A program made the translations under genes and the position numbers. Positions 11,145 to 25,500 of a DNA stretch of 64,000 nucleotides are shown piece by piece. The DNA is from Cucumis sativus. Its lineage: Eukaryota > Streptophyta > Magnoliopsida > Cucurbitales > Cucurbitaceae. Positions within the stretch are counted from its first letter, which is position 1; each line of letters opens with the position of its first letter. The notes under the pieces are model-generated. The model was not told where the DNA came from, ran no database searches, and saw only the letters and a program-made list of their open reading frames with translations. Where the stretch lies: assembly GCF_000004075.3 (NCBI RefSeq), contig NC_026655.2, forward strand, positions 26,211,489 through 26,275,488, read 5' to 3'.

Positions 11145-12265
11145 GTCTCCGTCGGTCCGCCGCTCTGGAAACGATGGAGTGAGTCTGTGATTTGTTAGTT
11201 AAATTTTTCCACAAAGAGAAAAAGAGTCGAAAGCAATAATAGGTTCCACGTAGTCATGCAATGTATTGCCACGTGGCCTTTTGACAACCAAAATATATTT
11301 ATATGTAATAAAATTGCAAAATATATTCATGGCTTGGTATGAAATTATAATTATTTAATTTTGATTAAAAGAAAACACTTCAAATAATCAAAATTAAGAC
11401 TTAGTAAAACTACATTAACATAATATTTAATCGACTTGAATGGATATTAACACTAGTTTGTTTTGATATTGTTGGTGAGAATGTTACATTAACTAGACGA
11501 GAGGATGATCGTGAATTTATATAAGAGAAGACAACTATCTCTTACAACACGAGATCTTTGAAGTGAAATAGAAAAAGTAAAATCATTAGGGTTATGCTCA
11601 AGATGAGTAACATTTGAGATATTTAAAAGTTTATTATCCCTAATGAGTAGTACCGAGTCATGCCCTAACCTAACCATATTAGTGTAATCAGAAGTGTGGT
11701 TTACTACAATATATTTTGAATGACATAGATATTTTAGTGAAACAAAAAATAAAGTCACAAGGATTATGGTTGAAGCAGACAACATCGTACAAATTAGTTG
11801 TTTGTTAAAGTTGAATCTAAACTACCATTAGATAATTGAGCCAAAATATTCTTTTGCTTCTATTTGGTTCAATCGGATTTCAAAACTAGTACTTACAGAG
11901 CTCCAACTTTGAAAAATAGTTTTAGATAGTGTTTGCAGTTAAAATGACGTGACATATCGAGTGATAATTTTTGTTTATATTTTTCTTTTCTAAAATTAAA
12001 ATTAGCTTCAAATTGAGCGATAAATTGTAGTTCTTGTAGATGATATGATATCAAATTTTTCTTTACTCATATACGATAATTTTTAAGATTCAATAATTTA
12101 AGATAATTTTGAAATTAATATTGACTAGTGAGGAGGAGTCCAGCATTAAAGAGTTTGAATAATACGTAGACAATTATATAGTAAACTGTCGCAAATCTTC
12201 TCATCTCTTTGCTTTTTATGTACACACTTCACCATCTCAACTAAACCAAAATGAAGGATTCAATT
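11145..12265. other. spacer between COQ9 and LHCA6
   Basis: It contains the COQ9 promoter side and the LHCA6 3' UTR. No further gene or RNA is seen; the sequence is AT-rich without clear repeats. Confidence 0.5.
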
Positions 12266-14319
12266 TCAACCCGAACCAGAACTAAATGCCTGCAAACAAA
12301 AAATAAAAGTAAATTAACACGAAAATATTATATTCCACCCATGAACCTTTATCGAACACAACATTAAAAACTTATTTAAGAGATCAATTTGCGAATGGAC
12401 TAAATAATAGATTGACCCATTGGACAACAATTTTATTTTTTGGTTATGAATTTTTAAAAGTGTACGATTTGTGCTCTTTTTTATCATAGTATTTATTTAT
12501 TTACTTCAAATATAGCAATGAAGATAAAAAAAAATAATAGGTAGGAATGATAATGGTACCGAAAAGATATTGCAATGGCCGGGGTCTGCCACGTGTGCAG
12601 CGAGATTCTCAAGGGGTCCTTGGCCAGTATAAATAGCTTGAAACCACAGTCCAACAAAGGCCAACATAGCTAACCGCCCATTCTTAATCTCTTTAGTCCT
12701 CAGCACCATCACCGGCTCCGGCGACCCCCTGCCCCACATCATCGGGTCAAACCAGAACCCACCCGGGTAGCCCACATCTGCCTTTGCTTTCTTTTTGTGG
12801 GGCAGCTTCAAGTCAACGTCCACGCTCCCCGGGTTCACCAAGTCTGCCCATCGCCTCCCCTCCACCCACCCCATCAACGCCAATTGCGCCACCAGCAATG
12901 TCGTCGGATCTGCGAAATATTCTCGAGATCCAGCGTCGTACCATGAGAAGTTTTGTATGAGTCCTAAGCTCTCGAACCATTCCGGTAGAAGGATTCCTGC
13001 TACGGCTAGCATTGCCCATCTTGCGTGCATTAGTTCTGCTTGTGCGAACCATTTTAGTGTCTCTGGATCCGAACCTGACATGCCCATTTCAAATTATCAC
13101 TTTGATGTCTGTATTTTCATATTCACTACAAAAATGTGTTTGATTGACAATTCTAATTCCAATTGTGTTTGGTAATAATTGTTTTTAATTCTCCAACAAA
13201 CTCCTAACTTTTCATTCCCACTCCTACTACCATATTTCCTGCCTAATAATCTCAAAAAGAACGTCTCTATTCCGAGGTGAAAACCAAAAATAGTATTGTA
13301 ATCGTAAAACACACCTTTCTTAATTTCTTTTATCAGAAAGAGAAAAAAGAAGAAGAAATAGTAATAGTAATAGCCCAAATCTTCTTTGTTGTTAAGTTAG
13401 TTTTCTCACGACCAATTACTTTTCAAAATGTAAATTTGAATCAAACAAAAAAAGGGACAGTAGCATACCCAATCCAAGTGGATCGAAGCCAAAATCGCCG
13501 GGAAGGCTACGAAGGAACAAACAAACGTTAAATAATCACTTTTAGTAGGTGGAGAAGAATGTTTATAAACTTTTTCCAAACTTTTGTAATGATTTAGTTT
13601 TTGAACTTTCATTTTTGTAACAATTTAATTGCTAAACTTGACTGTATAATATTTCAATAATGGAGACTCTATAGTTTTGTAAAATGCAAAGTTTTAAGAT
13701 TAAATTGTAATAAAATTAAAAGCACATCTACTAAAGTTCGTAAACTAATCTAATACAACAAAATTGAAAGTTGAAGAGCTTAGAAGAATAATAAATTTTG
13801 ATAGAACTTTTCCACAATCGAACTAAATCATTACAAGTTTGAAAAATGAAAGACAAAAAAATTGTTGAACACCAAATTTAAAAGAGAAAATTTATGTACT
13901 AAATTGTTGCTGTTGCTAAAGTTCAGAGGCCAACCCACTGTTTAAGCTATAAATCTCCAATTCTACGAATCAAAGAAGAAGAAGAAAAAACGAATGAAAT
14001 AAGCTATGAATTAATTAACCTGCCGTCGAGCCACTCCGGCGGGCTGCTGCCGGGAAACCAAAGGGGTCTATCAGGAGGGAGCGGTTCACAGACGCTAGAC
14101 ACGCCGGATTTCGCCGCTTTCAAATCGGAGTAATCTCGACGGAGCTTATGATTTGGGAAATTTCCCGGAAAATTTGATCTGTGATAGGAGTCTCTGTATT
14201 CAAATAGAAGAAAGGAGAATGAGAAATTGGGAGAAACCAATGAAAAAAATGTGAAATAGGATTGACCTGATTGGGAAGGAGGAGAGCGCAGTGGCAGTGG
14301 AAGAAATGGAGAGAGCCAT
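12266..14319 (-). CDS. LHCA6: photosystem I chlorophyll a/b-binding protein LHCA6
   Basis: Five coding exons on the minus strand: 14319-14267, 14193-14020, 13506-13469, 13074-12560 and 12289-12266, giving 267 aa. The start [18 protein letters not shown] is a Ser/Thr-rich chloroplast transit peptide. Next come [20 protein letters not shown] and, across a 38-base exon, [20 protein letters not shown]. Three thylakoid helices follow with their chlorophyll ligands: [17 protein letters not shown], the middle [15 protein letters not shown], and [15 protein letters not shown]. The ending [17 protein letters not shown] and the [17 protein letters not shown] segment match LHCA6 rather than LHCA2. In Arabidopsis LHCA5 and LHCA6 link photosystem I to the NDH complex. 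The long exon has no damage. The sub-family call rests on remembered sequence; membership of the Lhca family is certain. Confidence 0.9.
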
Positions 14320-15639
14320 GGGCGCCGGAGAGACTCCAAAAGGGTAAAAGAGGATTGGTGGGGGTTATAGAATGTATATTTGGGGGAATGGATGGCCTGT
14401 GATGGCTGCTTGTGGATATACAGATTTTAAACCTTCATTTCTAACTCATCAATCAGGATCATCTTATATTTTTTTTCCTTTAGAAATCTTTTAGAATGAT
14501 GTTGGACAAAAACTTAAGATGATGTTACTATTCAAAAATTTTAATTAAGTCACTGCTACGTTATAATCTTGATCTTGATTAAAGTAGTTTTCAAAGGGTT
14601 ATAAAATAATATTGATATGATATCCAAATGATTTAACTTGAGAACTTGGTACAAACTCAAAGACCATAAGAGTAGTAGGAGGTGACGAGTTAAGACTTAG
14701 TTGGAATTACTTGCAAATAAATTAAAAACTTCCTAACTTATAAAACCTCATTAACAATTGCATGCTCTATGCATCCTTATTTGATTTTTTTGCCAAACAA
14801 AGAATTGCAATGAGCCACGAATTAATATTCATGTCATCAACTTCTTTAAATATTGCAAACACGAGAATATCTTTAAATGACTAAAATCATGTTAGTATTA
14901 AGAATAGATTTATGATATTTTATATTTTATTTTAAAATTATCCTTTTACAATTAGATTTAGTGTAGATTAATCCATAAAAGTTCGATTTGAGTTTTCTTA
15001 GTTCATATTTTAGCTCGAATGATGAAGGTTGAGAGCGATGATTTATTTATTTATTTAGTGTGCTGTTTTGAATTTTGGTTTCTTCCTATTAAATAGATTG
15101 CAATATGTAAAAGCTTATATAAAGTATATTATCCTTTCAATAATAATAAGATTTTTTTTTTTTTTATGAATGAAATTTTAGCTATAATGTTTGAGACTTT
15201 CTTGCTTCTCGATCTTGATTTAAGAGATTATCTAATTTTAATTTTTTTTAGACTGATATAGATATTGTAGTTTCTTTAAAGTTAAAAGTTATTTGTTCAA
15301 CTGAAACTTGGATATTTAAGCTCAATATCATGATTATCTTATTAGTGAAAACAATAAACTACAAATATTGCATGGAAAAACAATACAACAAATATTAAAA
15401 TGACTATATTTAAAATGTATAGAGATTAAAAGTGAAGTTTTGAATCTTCAAATAATAAATGGAACACACCCTACAAAACAAATAAGAATTTCGAAATTGT
15501 AATAATTAAAATGTTGAAGAAAATTGGAACTTTTTAAAAAATATATATTATAATGGAATTGTTAAGTTCCACTAACCATTTACTTTTTGAAAATTACGTA
15601 AATATTTATGGAGCATTTTCAAATAGAAAAGATGAATAA

Positions 15640-15960
15640 AAATATTTACAAAATAGAGTAAAATTTTAGATCTATTAGACACGATTACTAGTAAAATTCT
15701 CATAAAAGTTAATAACTATCTAATCATTAAAAGATACGTGTGTATATTATTTTTAAAAAGTAGAAAATTTAAAAATTAAATAAAGTATACGAATTTTGTG
15801 CAATTTTTAACCAAAAAACGTATAGTTATCTTTTGAGTATTTTTAAAAATAGCAAAATAAAATAAAATATTTACAAGCTATAGTAAAATTTTGGATTCGT
15901 AAATTATTAACGTCTTCTATCACTATAGCATATCAATAACTATCACTAGTGATAGAATTT
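15640..15960. repeat. dispersed AT-rich repeat with perfect palindrome
   Basis: Blocks such as aaaatatttacaa-(gc)tatagtaaaattt appear twice (15645-15675 and 15868-15895), followed by the perfect palindrome at 15940-15955. Related blocks occur near 420-530, 28250-28330, 28520-28560, 36270-36300 and 37805-37870. Confidence 0.4.
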
Positions 15961-18958
15961 GCTATAAATCAAAAATATATATATTTTTTTTGTAAAATTT
16001 ACCCTTTTTAAAAATTCTTCATTTTTTTATAATTATATATTAGAGTATTGAGAATTGAGAAAATGAAAATGAGAAGAAGAGAGTTGCCCGGCATCGATCA
16101 AAACACAAACTTGAGAGGAAAAGAGACGTGAGCCAATGGTCCATTAAAATAGCTTCCTATTTGTGTTGCACTATTGCTTCCGCCTCTCGAAGCCCTCCAA
16201 ATTTCACGAAAAAATGTTGAATTAAGAGGTTTACTTTAAATAAATAATAAATTTATTTTTAAATGATTAGAATAGTAAAAAGAAAAATATAGAGAAAGAA
16301 AATAGATGGACCAATGTCTTAAACACTTCTACCTAAGTGAAATATTACTAAATACGGTGGTTCAATAAACCTCAAATACTCTACAATTAAATAAAACATG
16401 GCATGCACAATTAACCCTGTAAAAAATCTAATTTCTCCTAAAAAAACATATTACTATAAAAACTTCACTTAAGCTTTGCAAACGTTCCACATTCTCCTTC
16501 AAATCATCGAGGCATTGAAAACTTTCCATTAATTTCATGTTTTGAAACTATAGGAAATTTTGAAAGGTCTTTTGTTCGTTTGAGTTCAACATCTCCAAAA
16601 TATTTCGTTTGCTATTTTCAAAGTTTGTTCCACCAAAATCCTTCAATTTCTTCGAAGGTCGAGTTGCATCAAAAAATCGATTGTTTGGACAGTAGGGTAC
16701 AAAATATCAATGAAGCGTTGGTGGGTTTTGATTTCAAAATGGAATCTTGTATTTTTATAGACACGAGAGAATTTAAGAACACAATAAATGTTTATGAACA
16801 TACGGGTGCCAGTTGACAATCTGTTTTCTATAACATCATTCATACTCCACATATTATTATTTGGAAAATCTTAATCCCTATTAGTTATTATAAAGTTTGG
16901 TTAGTTAAACAGCTGAGGTTATGATTCAATGACACTATTTAAGAAAGTATTGTTGGTTTTGTAACAATTTCATATTAATATTAAGGTTTTTAGATTGGAA
17001 AAGTATATGACTAGATAAGCAAATAAATATTAAAATTTAAAAATGGTACAGTAGTGAATGATTGAAATATGTTTGTATAATGAATGACTATGAGATTTTA
17101 AGGATCGTGAATGTGTATTTGAGACTTTCATTGGATGAAAATATACGTGAATATTAACGTAATTTAAAAACACGTCTCAAAATAATTATTCAATACAATT
17201 GACCCAATAAAATATTTCTTTTAAAGTAAAAGTCAACAAATTAACAAATAAAATTTTAAATTCAAACGATTATTAACCTATTTTGGAGGTATTTAAACTC
17301 AAATTTTTTATAAATATTTTTAAACATAAATAATAAAAAAAAGTTGAATTTAGGTTACGTAGAAGATAATATTTTGAATTCGAATTGTTTTTATTTTTGA
17401 GGAATTTAGATTAAAATTTTTATAAATATTTTGGAATATAAACAACAGTTGAATTTGCATTAGGCATATCAACTAAACTAAATAGCAGGATTTTTTTAAT
17501 AAAATAAGTGAATAACTGTAATTAGCGCAATTTAAAATTTTAAATTCAAATTGTTATTAATATATTTTTATATTTAAATTCATATTTTTTATAAATATTT
17601 AAAAGTATAAATAATCCAAAATTGAGGATTTTAAAGGATGTTATAAAATATAATTTCAAATGGTTACTAGAAATAAAAAAATATGTATTATGTATTATAT
17701 AATAAAATAATAAATATTATGAGCAACTTTAGGAGTAATAAAAAATCTAAATTCAAATAGTTATTACTGTAGGGTAGAAAATTGATTTAAAACCTAAAAG
17801 AAACAATTTTTCTATACAAAGGGTATAATCGATTAAAAAAAGTCAAAAAAAAATCTATAGTCCATAAATCTTAATATTTTTAAATTTGCTATTTTTCTTA
17901 TCTATTTTTTTTCTATTCTCACATTATTTTTATATCTTATTTATTTTCTAATTATATTTATTTTATAATATGTTAATTGTATTAAAATTTCATCCATTTT
18001 TATAAATAATTTTAATATTTTGCTATTTTAAAAAAATGACCGTTTTTGTGTGAAACCAATTTCCAATCGAAAAGAAAATATATTGATGAAAACCTCAGAT
18101 TTTCAAAATTATAATTGAAATAGTTAATTAGTTATAAAATTAGAAAATTTTGTGGTGAAATTGATACATTCACATGTAAACTAACTTAAATGGAATATCA
18201 TATTTCATTTGTTCTTTTACCTTCCACAAAATTTCAATTAGGCTCCTTAAGACAAATGGCACTCTAAGGATGACTCCAACAACCATAAATACACTAAAAT
18301 TTTCAAAACGAATTCGTAACGTTACCCAATAAAGTAATTCATTACCAAAAGCATATGATACATAAAAAAAGTAGTTTAGAAGTTATAAACACACAATCGT
18401 TATTCTTACCTACCATAGTAGCTTTTCATGCTCCAATCTTTTATTTAATAAAAGATATTTGAAGTTGATGTATATCATCCTAACATCATTTACTTCATTG
18501 CTTAAATTTATTCATCTTATTTAATTGACTTTAATAATCTACTCTTCATTACTGTTGATTGAGATCAACATTTCGAAAGTTTAAATGAATAATTTATGAA
18601 AGTTCAAAGTTTAAATTGATAAAACGTTTGTTGATGTAATTTCTAAAGTTCGGTGGAATATAAATGGATATTATTTACCTTAATTTTTATTCTAAATTTT
18701 GATCAAATCATGCATACACTTTTTTATCCTTCTTTGAAGTCATTATAAACTCATCCTTACTCGATTTATCGATTTTCGTGTCAATTTTATTATTTTTTTT
18801 ATAATTTTGATTTCTTCTCCTAGGTTGAGGATTCTTTCTTTTATACATGTTTGACATTTTAAATTATTATTTGGGTTTGGAAGAGAAAAATAAAAACGAG
18901 GATCCAAGAAGTTATTGAAATACCATGGTGTATGGATTTGCCAATTCATTTTGCAAGA

Positions 18959-19274
18959 ATTAAAATATCTATGGATATACTTATATATCCATTGATATGT
19001 TCCTAAATAGAAGGATTCGATATCGATATTAGATATTCATGGACATTTTCAATATTTTTTATAAATGCTCTTAAAACCGAAATATCATAAATTTACTGTA
19101 GTGTGCATATGACTACTACTAATAATATACATAGCTTAATTTTGGAGTAAAAACAATTTAATTGTTAATCTAAATAAAATTCATAAATTTTGTGACTTGA
19201 TATCGATATTTAATCAATGATATATCTGTAAAATTGAAATATTGAAATCGAGATGGACGTGGATATTTTAATGA
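18959..19274. repeat. degenerate fold-back repeat rich in gatatcgatat
   Basis: The ends ttaaaatatctatgg and ggatattttaa are inverted. Two gatatcgatatt blocks lie inside (near 19020 and 19199). The match is short and degenerate. Confidence 0.25.
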
Positions 19275-22200
19275 TTTGATTAGTTGTCAAGATATAAAAA
19301 CCATAATTTTAAAAGTGGAAAATAAAGGAAACAAAGCAATTTGAGTTGTAAAGATATATATTAAGTAAAGAAGGAAGAAGTTGGTGTAATTGGTAATATT
19401 GATATTGGTGAAGCTCATCCACCACTTTTTGTCTCATTGTTAACTTCTCACCAACTTTGTTTTCTCCATCATCTCCACCTTATTATTATTGTTGTTACTA
19501 TGTTGATACTTAAATTTGGTACAATGTGTGAATCTATAATGGTGATGAGGAATCCAACAATTGTCTTGCATCCATCTAACTCATCTGAAGAACTTCAGAT
19601 AATTAATTCGATTGTTGATAGTGTATAGGTGTTGCAAAACCAGCAAAAGCTAAGTTCGCTTTACATTTAAATGTGTTAATCTAACTGTTACAAATGGATC
19701 AAAGGACATGTAGCATTGTTTGTCTGTGATGACTAACTCACTCTTAAGCTCCAACCTTCGTGGTTGGATCTTATGAATCGAGATTGTCCATAACATTTAA
19801 CCTTCATTGTTTTTCTCTGGTTATTGACCCTATAAAACAACTTTTTGTGAAGCTTAGAGCATCGATCTTTATAGCATTTAACTTCCATGGTTGATATTGA
19901 TCACTTTAGTTGTTTTTGACACTTTAATGCTAAAATTCTATCCTCTCTTTTTTTCATTGTTGTCAATCCTACAAACTTTATATTTAAATGCAACTTTTAA
20001 CTTTTATTCGTTCAACTTTAATACATTACCCTCTTTGTATTTTTAAAAATGCTCATATAAGTTGATAGACTTTCAATTTTAAATTCATTTTCGTTTATAT
20101 ATTTTAAACAGTCATTTACTTTTAGTCAATATAGCACATTTAAGTGTAACCATTTTGGTATATTAAAAATGAAATAAAAGTAAAAACTAATGAAACATAA
20201 TGAAAAAAAAATCACTATAACTAAATTTTATATTAATTAAAACATCGTACATTACAATTAGACATTCGAGAGTACAATAATTAAAATTGAAACAATATAA
20301 AGTAGGTAAAAAAACAACAATTTAATCTAATAATATTTTTAAATATGGTAAAATATTACTATCTAAATAATAGATATGGTAGACATTTATGATATGTTTT
20401 AAAATATTTAAAAACAATCCCATTAATAGCAAACAAAACAAATTGGTTTAGTGAGAAAATGACCTTCTTTTTTCTTATTTTTTTCATTATGATAAAATGA
20501 TTTTGAATGTTTAATTTGTTGTTTTGGCCTATTATATATAATTTGAACTAAATGAAAGGAAAGTTTCACCCTATTGAAAGATACATATTTCCAACTAAAA
20601 TTAAATTTCCTCTCCAATATTTATCCACATTAAATTACTTTTAAATTCAATCCATATTAATTTGAGGTATTATCTTTTAATTAGTTTATAAACCAACCAA
20701 ACACGATTTAGTTGACTTTAGGTCACATTTACTCAATAAAATCATAACAAACCAATGATAATACGAGAATTAGACCTCAATTAGTATTATTTGCTTCTCT
20801 TATGCATAGACAAACAAATGATACTCAATCTAATTGTGGCAAAAATTAAGTGATAATAAATGTGACAAAATTAATAATTTTAAGAAAATTTAATAAAAAA
20901 TAATATAATTTATGATTTCATCTTAAATTTGAATTACTTTCTAAAAATTTAAATTGTGATAAATAATTGTGCACTGACAAATTTTAAAGTTACAAAATAT
21001 ATATACAAATTACCTTAACTTATGTTTAGGCTAAAAGATAGAGTTTTAATTAATCAATTAACTTAAAATGTTCATTTAATTATTTGTTCTAAACTACCAA
21101 ATCCAACCCTAAAAGTGAAGAGGCAGATAAAGATTTTCTTTTCTTCCATTCTTTTTTAAAAAATGATTAAACAAACAATCAATTATTTTTAAATATAATA
21201 AAATAAAATAAAAGATTTAAAAAGATTTGTAGTTAAAATAATTTTTTTTTAAAATTAAAGATATTATTATTTAATTAAACTTAATAAATCTCAACTGATA
21301 TCTTTAAAATTAATATTTTACGCTAAAATAACTATTTAATATAAATTATTATTCGTAATTATTAATATTAATTTAACAATCTTCATTAATTACTTGAAAT
21401 AATTTAGTCACGTTTAATATGAAAGTATTCCTTTATTTTGATTTTATTGATTAAATAATTAATTATATAATACTAAATTAAATAGTGTTAAATTTAACGT
21501 ATTGATAACTATGTTAATGGATCTCTTCTAATTAATTAAACATAAACTGAATCCAAATACTTAACTTTCATACCTTAATTATATTTTAAAGACATTTTAA
21601 ACTAACATTTAAAGCGTTAAAAGTTAATCTAAGATTACTTACTATTCTTTGTTTATTTTTAGAATGTAAACCATTTATGTTAAAGGTAAATGGTAAAGAT
21701 TTAAACTTACTCATCTATATTAGTTAAAAATTAATGATAATTTTATTTTTTTTAACTAATAGATAATTTTAAATGATATAAAGACATTCCCTCAAACATA
21801 TAAAACAATATAGTAATAACAATATATAATATAACCCACCGGAAATCTAAACTAGTTTTGTTTGTATAAATAAGATTCAAAGACCGTTTGAATCGAGAAT
21901 TATCTAATATTACAATAACTATTTCATAATAATTTGTGTAGTCGGTAACAATATTTACTATTTGTTTTACTTTTTATTTTATTTTCAAACTAAAATAGTT
22001 TATTTTTTTTAACCGAAAATAAAATAAACATTTTATTCTCTAAGTTTAGAATCTAAACCGTAATTATATGATTGATTATAGATAACTATATAATTAGATC
22101 TCTTCACTCTTCTGCCATTGTTAAAACTTAAGCCATCGCAATTAGATGTTGAATTAAACCCACAGAGTTCAACTCCCATCAATTTAACTTGAAAATCTTC

Positions 22201-22500
22201 GCTTGGAATACACTCAATCTTTGCAAAAATCGTAAGTTTCACTAATCTTCCAAGGATTTCTACCTGATTTTGATCACTAACACCTCACCAAATTTCCTCA
22301 CAATCCCCTCTTCTTCGATCCCCCAATTACTATTTCCACTTAACTTCTCGCTTCTCAACACCAAATCCCCTTTCTAGATCTCTCCCACAATCGATTCTGC
22401 ACAAACCCACATGCCTTTGATCAACTCAATCCAACCCATTTTCTTAATTTTGCTCATTCATCACTAGTTTTCAAGAAAAACCCAGTTTGGGATTTTGGGT

Positions 22501-25500
22501 ATGATGGTGGAAACTTCGATTTTTGGTGTGCGGTTCAATAATCAGAGGATTGACTTGAAACGATGCGTTCCGGCTTTCTTTTCCACGTACAGGACGGTGT
22601 TTACAGTGTTCTGGATCGCGGCGGTTGCCACCATTTTTCTCTGGCAGAGTACCATTGGTGATGGGTTCTTCTTCCTCCAGCGAGGTTCGGCTCGGCCGTT
22701 ACCGAGGTTGAGGCCAGCTGTGTTTAATTTGACGGATTTTGGAGCAGTTGGTGATGGGGTGACATTGAATACTAAGGCCTTCGAGAAGGCTATTTTGGCT
22801 ATTTCGAAGTTGAGGACCAAAGGTGGGGGACAGCTTAATGTGCCTGCAGGGCGTTGGCTTACGGCTCCCTTTAATCTCACTAGTCATTTGACTTTGTTTT
22901 TGGATGAAGGTGCTGTTATATTGGGGATTCAGGTTTGTTTTTCTTCTGAATGCTTTCTTTCCATTTGAATTTGGTTAAACTTACTGTTTGGGAAGGCTGA
23001 AGTGGGAGTTCGTTTTGGTTAGATCCATGATGATGAGAATAACTATAATGAAATAGTTGCTTTCTTCTTTTTAAACTTGCTTGCTTTCTATTAGGACACT
23101 ATTCAGCCTGTTTGGACTTGCTATTGTAGTTTAAAGTAGATACTTGAGATCTTCTTTGTTAGCATGCCTTGAATCAGCTATTTGGCGCTCCAAATGAGTC
23201 TTACTCACCCCAACCTCTGCGATTTGTGAACTCTAGCTCTCTTGACATCTTTAAATGACTAAATAGAATTTTAGGCCTATGTTTTAGAGAAGTGTCCTAA
23301 ATGAACCTTCTAACACTATTGGTGCTTATGCAGCTCGTTGATGTTACTAACACTATTATTCAACTACGTAAATCACGAATCTCTTAAGATTTCTTGCTTT
23401 CCTTATTTGTTGATTGCGTAACATCTTGGATAGATATGATACCCATAGTGTTTGTAAAATTAATTGGATGGAACATTACGTTGATTCTTAGCTTCACCAT
23501 AACATATTGCCAATTACTAGTAGCACTGGTATCGACTATGAATAATTTTTTATACCTGGTGAAATAAACTGGAAACTGAAAATTTTTAGTAGAGATACAT
23601 GGTTTAGACACATACAGTTTAGTATTCTGAAAATCAAGAGTCTACGATTAGTTACTGGGGAGCCAGACCATTTGCCATTTCATAAATCATATCAATGGTT
23701 GGTTGAAACTTCTTCATGTTACAAGAGACTGTAGGAGGCTGTTTTGGACAATCGGATTAGGCTACTAGAACTGTATTAACTCTGTTTCTTACTGGCCAAT
23801 CCAATCATCTTCTTGAATTGACTCCTTTGAATGCACTATTTTTGTATTCACATCTCTATCGATTCACCTATTTTTTGCATTGAAAAACGTTAAATGGAAA
23901 TGTTAAATTGATCTCCAGACTCTTAAAGACTTTCACACAGCAACTTCAAATGTGTTATCTTGCGTGGTTTAATGATACTTGACATTTTATCCAATATGCA
24001 ACACAGTAGAGATATTGTATTCTAGTTAAATAAATGGATTATATCGAACTTCTGTTCAATGTGGTTTACCCACTGTGGATTCTACTAATTTATTCCTAGA
24101 TTGAGCTTCTAGGTATGATCTGAATGAGAGCTAATTTTATTGATTTTACAGGATGAAAAATATTGGCCACTGATGCCTCCTTTGCCTTCTTATGGTTATG
24201 GAAGAGAGCACATTGGACCTCGATATGGAAGTTTGATTCACGGTCAAAATCTCAGAGATGTTGTGATAACAGGTCAGATTGGTCACCATTTATTTATTGA
24301 GGTACTTTTTTTTTTGTTAAAGATTGCTTTGGAATCTTGATGTAAAGATAATGAAAAAGTGTAAGTTATCATAGCATAAAAAGAGATAGCTTCAGATAAT
24401 GGGTCTCGATCAATAAATTTCTGTACTTTCCATGAGTACCTGTGTTCTGATTTGTAGTTACTCTAGCGTGATTATGTAGAGTTACTGGAGGTAACTTAGT
24501 GAAGATTCAAATCTGGATTATAGAAAAAAATTGTTTACTACTAAAGAGGGTAGAAGAAGAGTGAGGAGAGATTGGAACTAGTAAAAAGCAAGGAAAAACA
24601 AGGTGGAAAAGAAAATTCATTATTTGAATAAAAGGAGAATGGTTGAAGAATGGATGTAGACCCAAGAGATAGATATGACATGACACAAACACCCAAACAT
24701 CGTTTTTTAAAATCTAGGGCATGGTTACTGCAAGGACACGATTATTAAATTATATAGTTTTAAAAGTATGTACCATCTTTATTCTATGTTAATAAGTTTA
24801 TGTATTTTTCTTTTAACAAGAAATATTTATTTTGATTGATGAAATGAAAAGTGACTAAATGCTCAAAAGATACAAACTCTACAAGGGAGTGAAAAATAAA
24901 ATAAAAATTTCAATGGAAGAATATAAGGAAAACCGAAAGAGGCATAAAACTTGAAAAGAATATCCTGCAAAGAGATTGGAAAGAGCACGCCAAGAATAGG
25001 CAAACAGATGAATCGAGCCAACCCAAATTCTGAACAGAAACTGAGCCAAAAAGCATTAACCACAGAAGAACATTAAAGTGAAAAAATCAAGATATCTATT
25101 CCAGAATAAAATTCTTCGACCAAAGACCAAATTTAAAGCAATATAAGAATCCCCTTATGCCCGAAGTTGACTTCAAATCCTGGAACAATCAAACAGAAGT
25201 CCCATTCCTTGGAAACAAAAGTACTGTAAATAGTGGAAAAAACTCAATCTCTCTCAAAATCCATGAGAACTTAATAAATGTAGCATCAAAATTTAACTTG
25301 AGGAGACAAAAGATCATACCTTTATTAAAGATTTAAACTTGAGAAGATAAACAAGTTCATACATGTACATGCTAACAAACAAACGAGTTTGATGTATTTT
25401 GCAGTCAAAATTTATCATTTTTGTCCTATATTATTATGTGTTTGTTTTGTACTTAATACATATTCATTACGTGTCTAACCGATGTTAAGCCTACTTTGAA

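Larger units (their letters stand above)
14320..22500. other. 8-kb AT-rich intergenic region with repeat remnants
   Basis: No convincing gene. Short ORFs (for example 16580-16816) lack domains or splice context. Remnants of a dispersed AT-rich repeat occur at 15640-15960, including the 16-bp palindrome ctatcactagtgatag at 15940-15955. A weak fold-back lies at 18959-19274. A slightly GC-richer patch is at 16070-16210. The last 150 bases are probably the polygalacturonase 5' UTR. Confidence 0.5.

Noticed and set aside
16580-16816. 78-codon plus-strand ORF in the large intergenic region
   Set aside because: No family features, no splice context; such lengths arise by chance in this much DNA.
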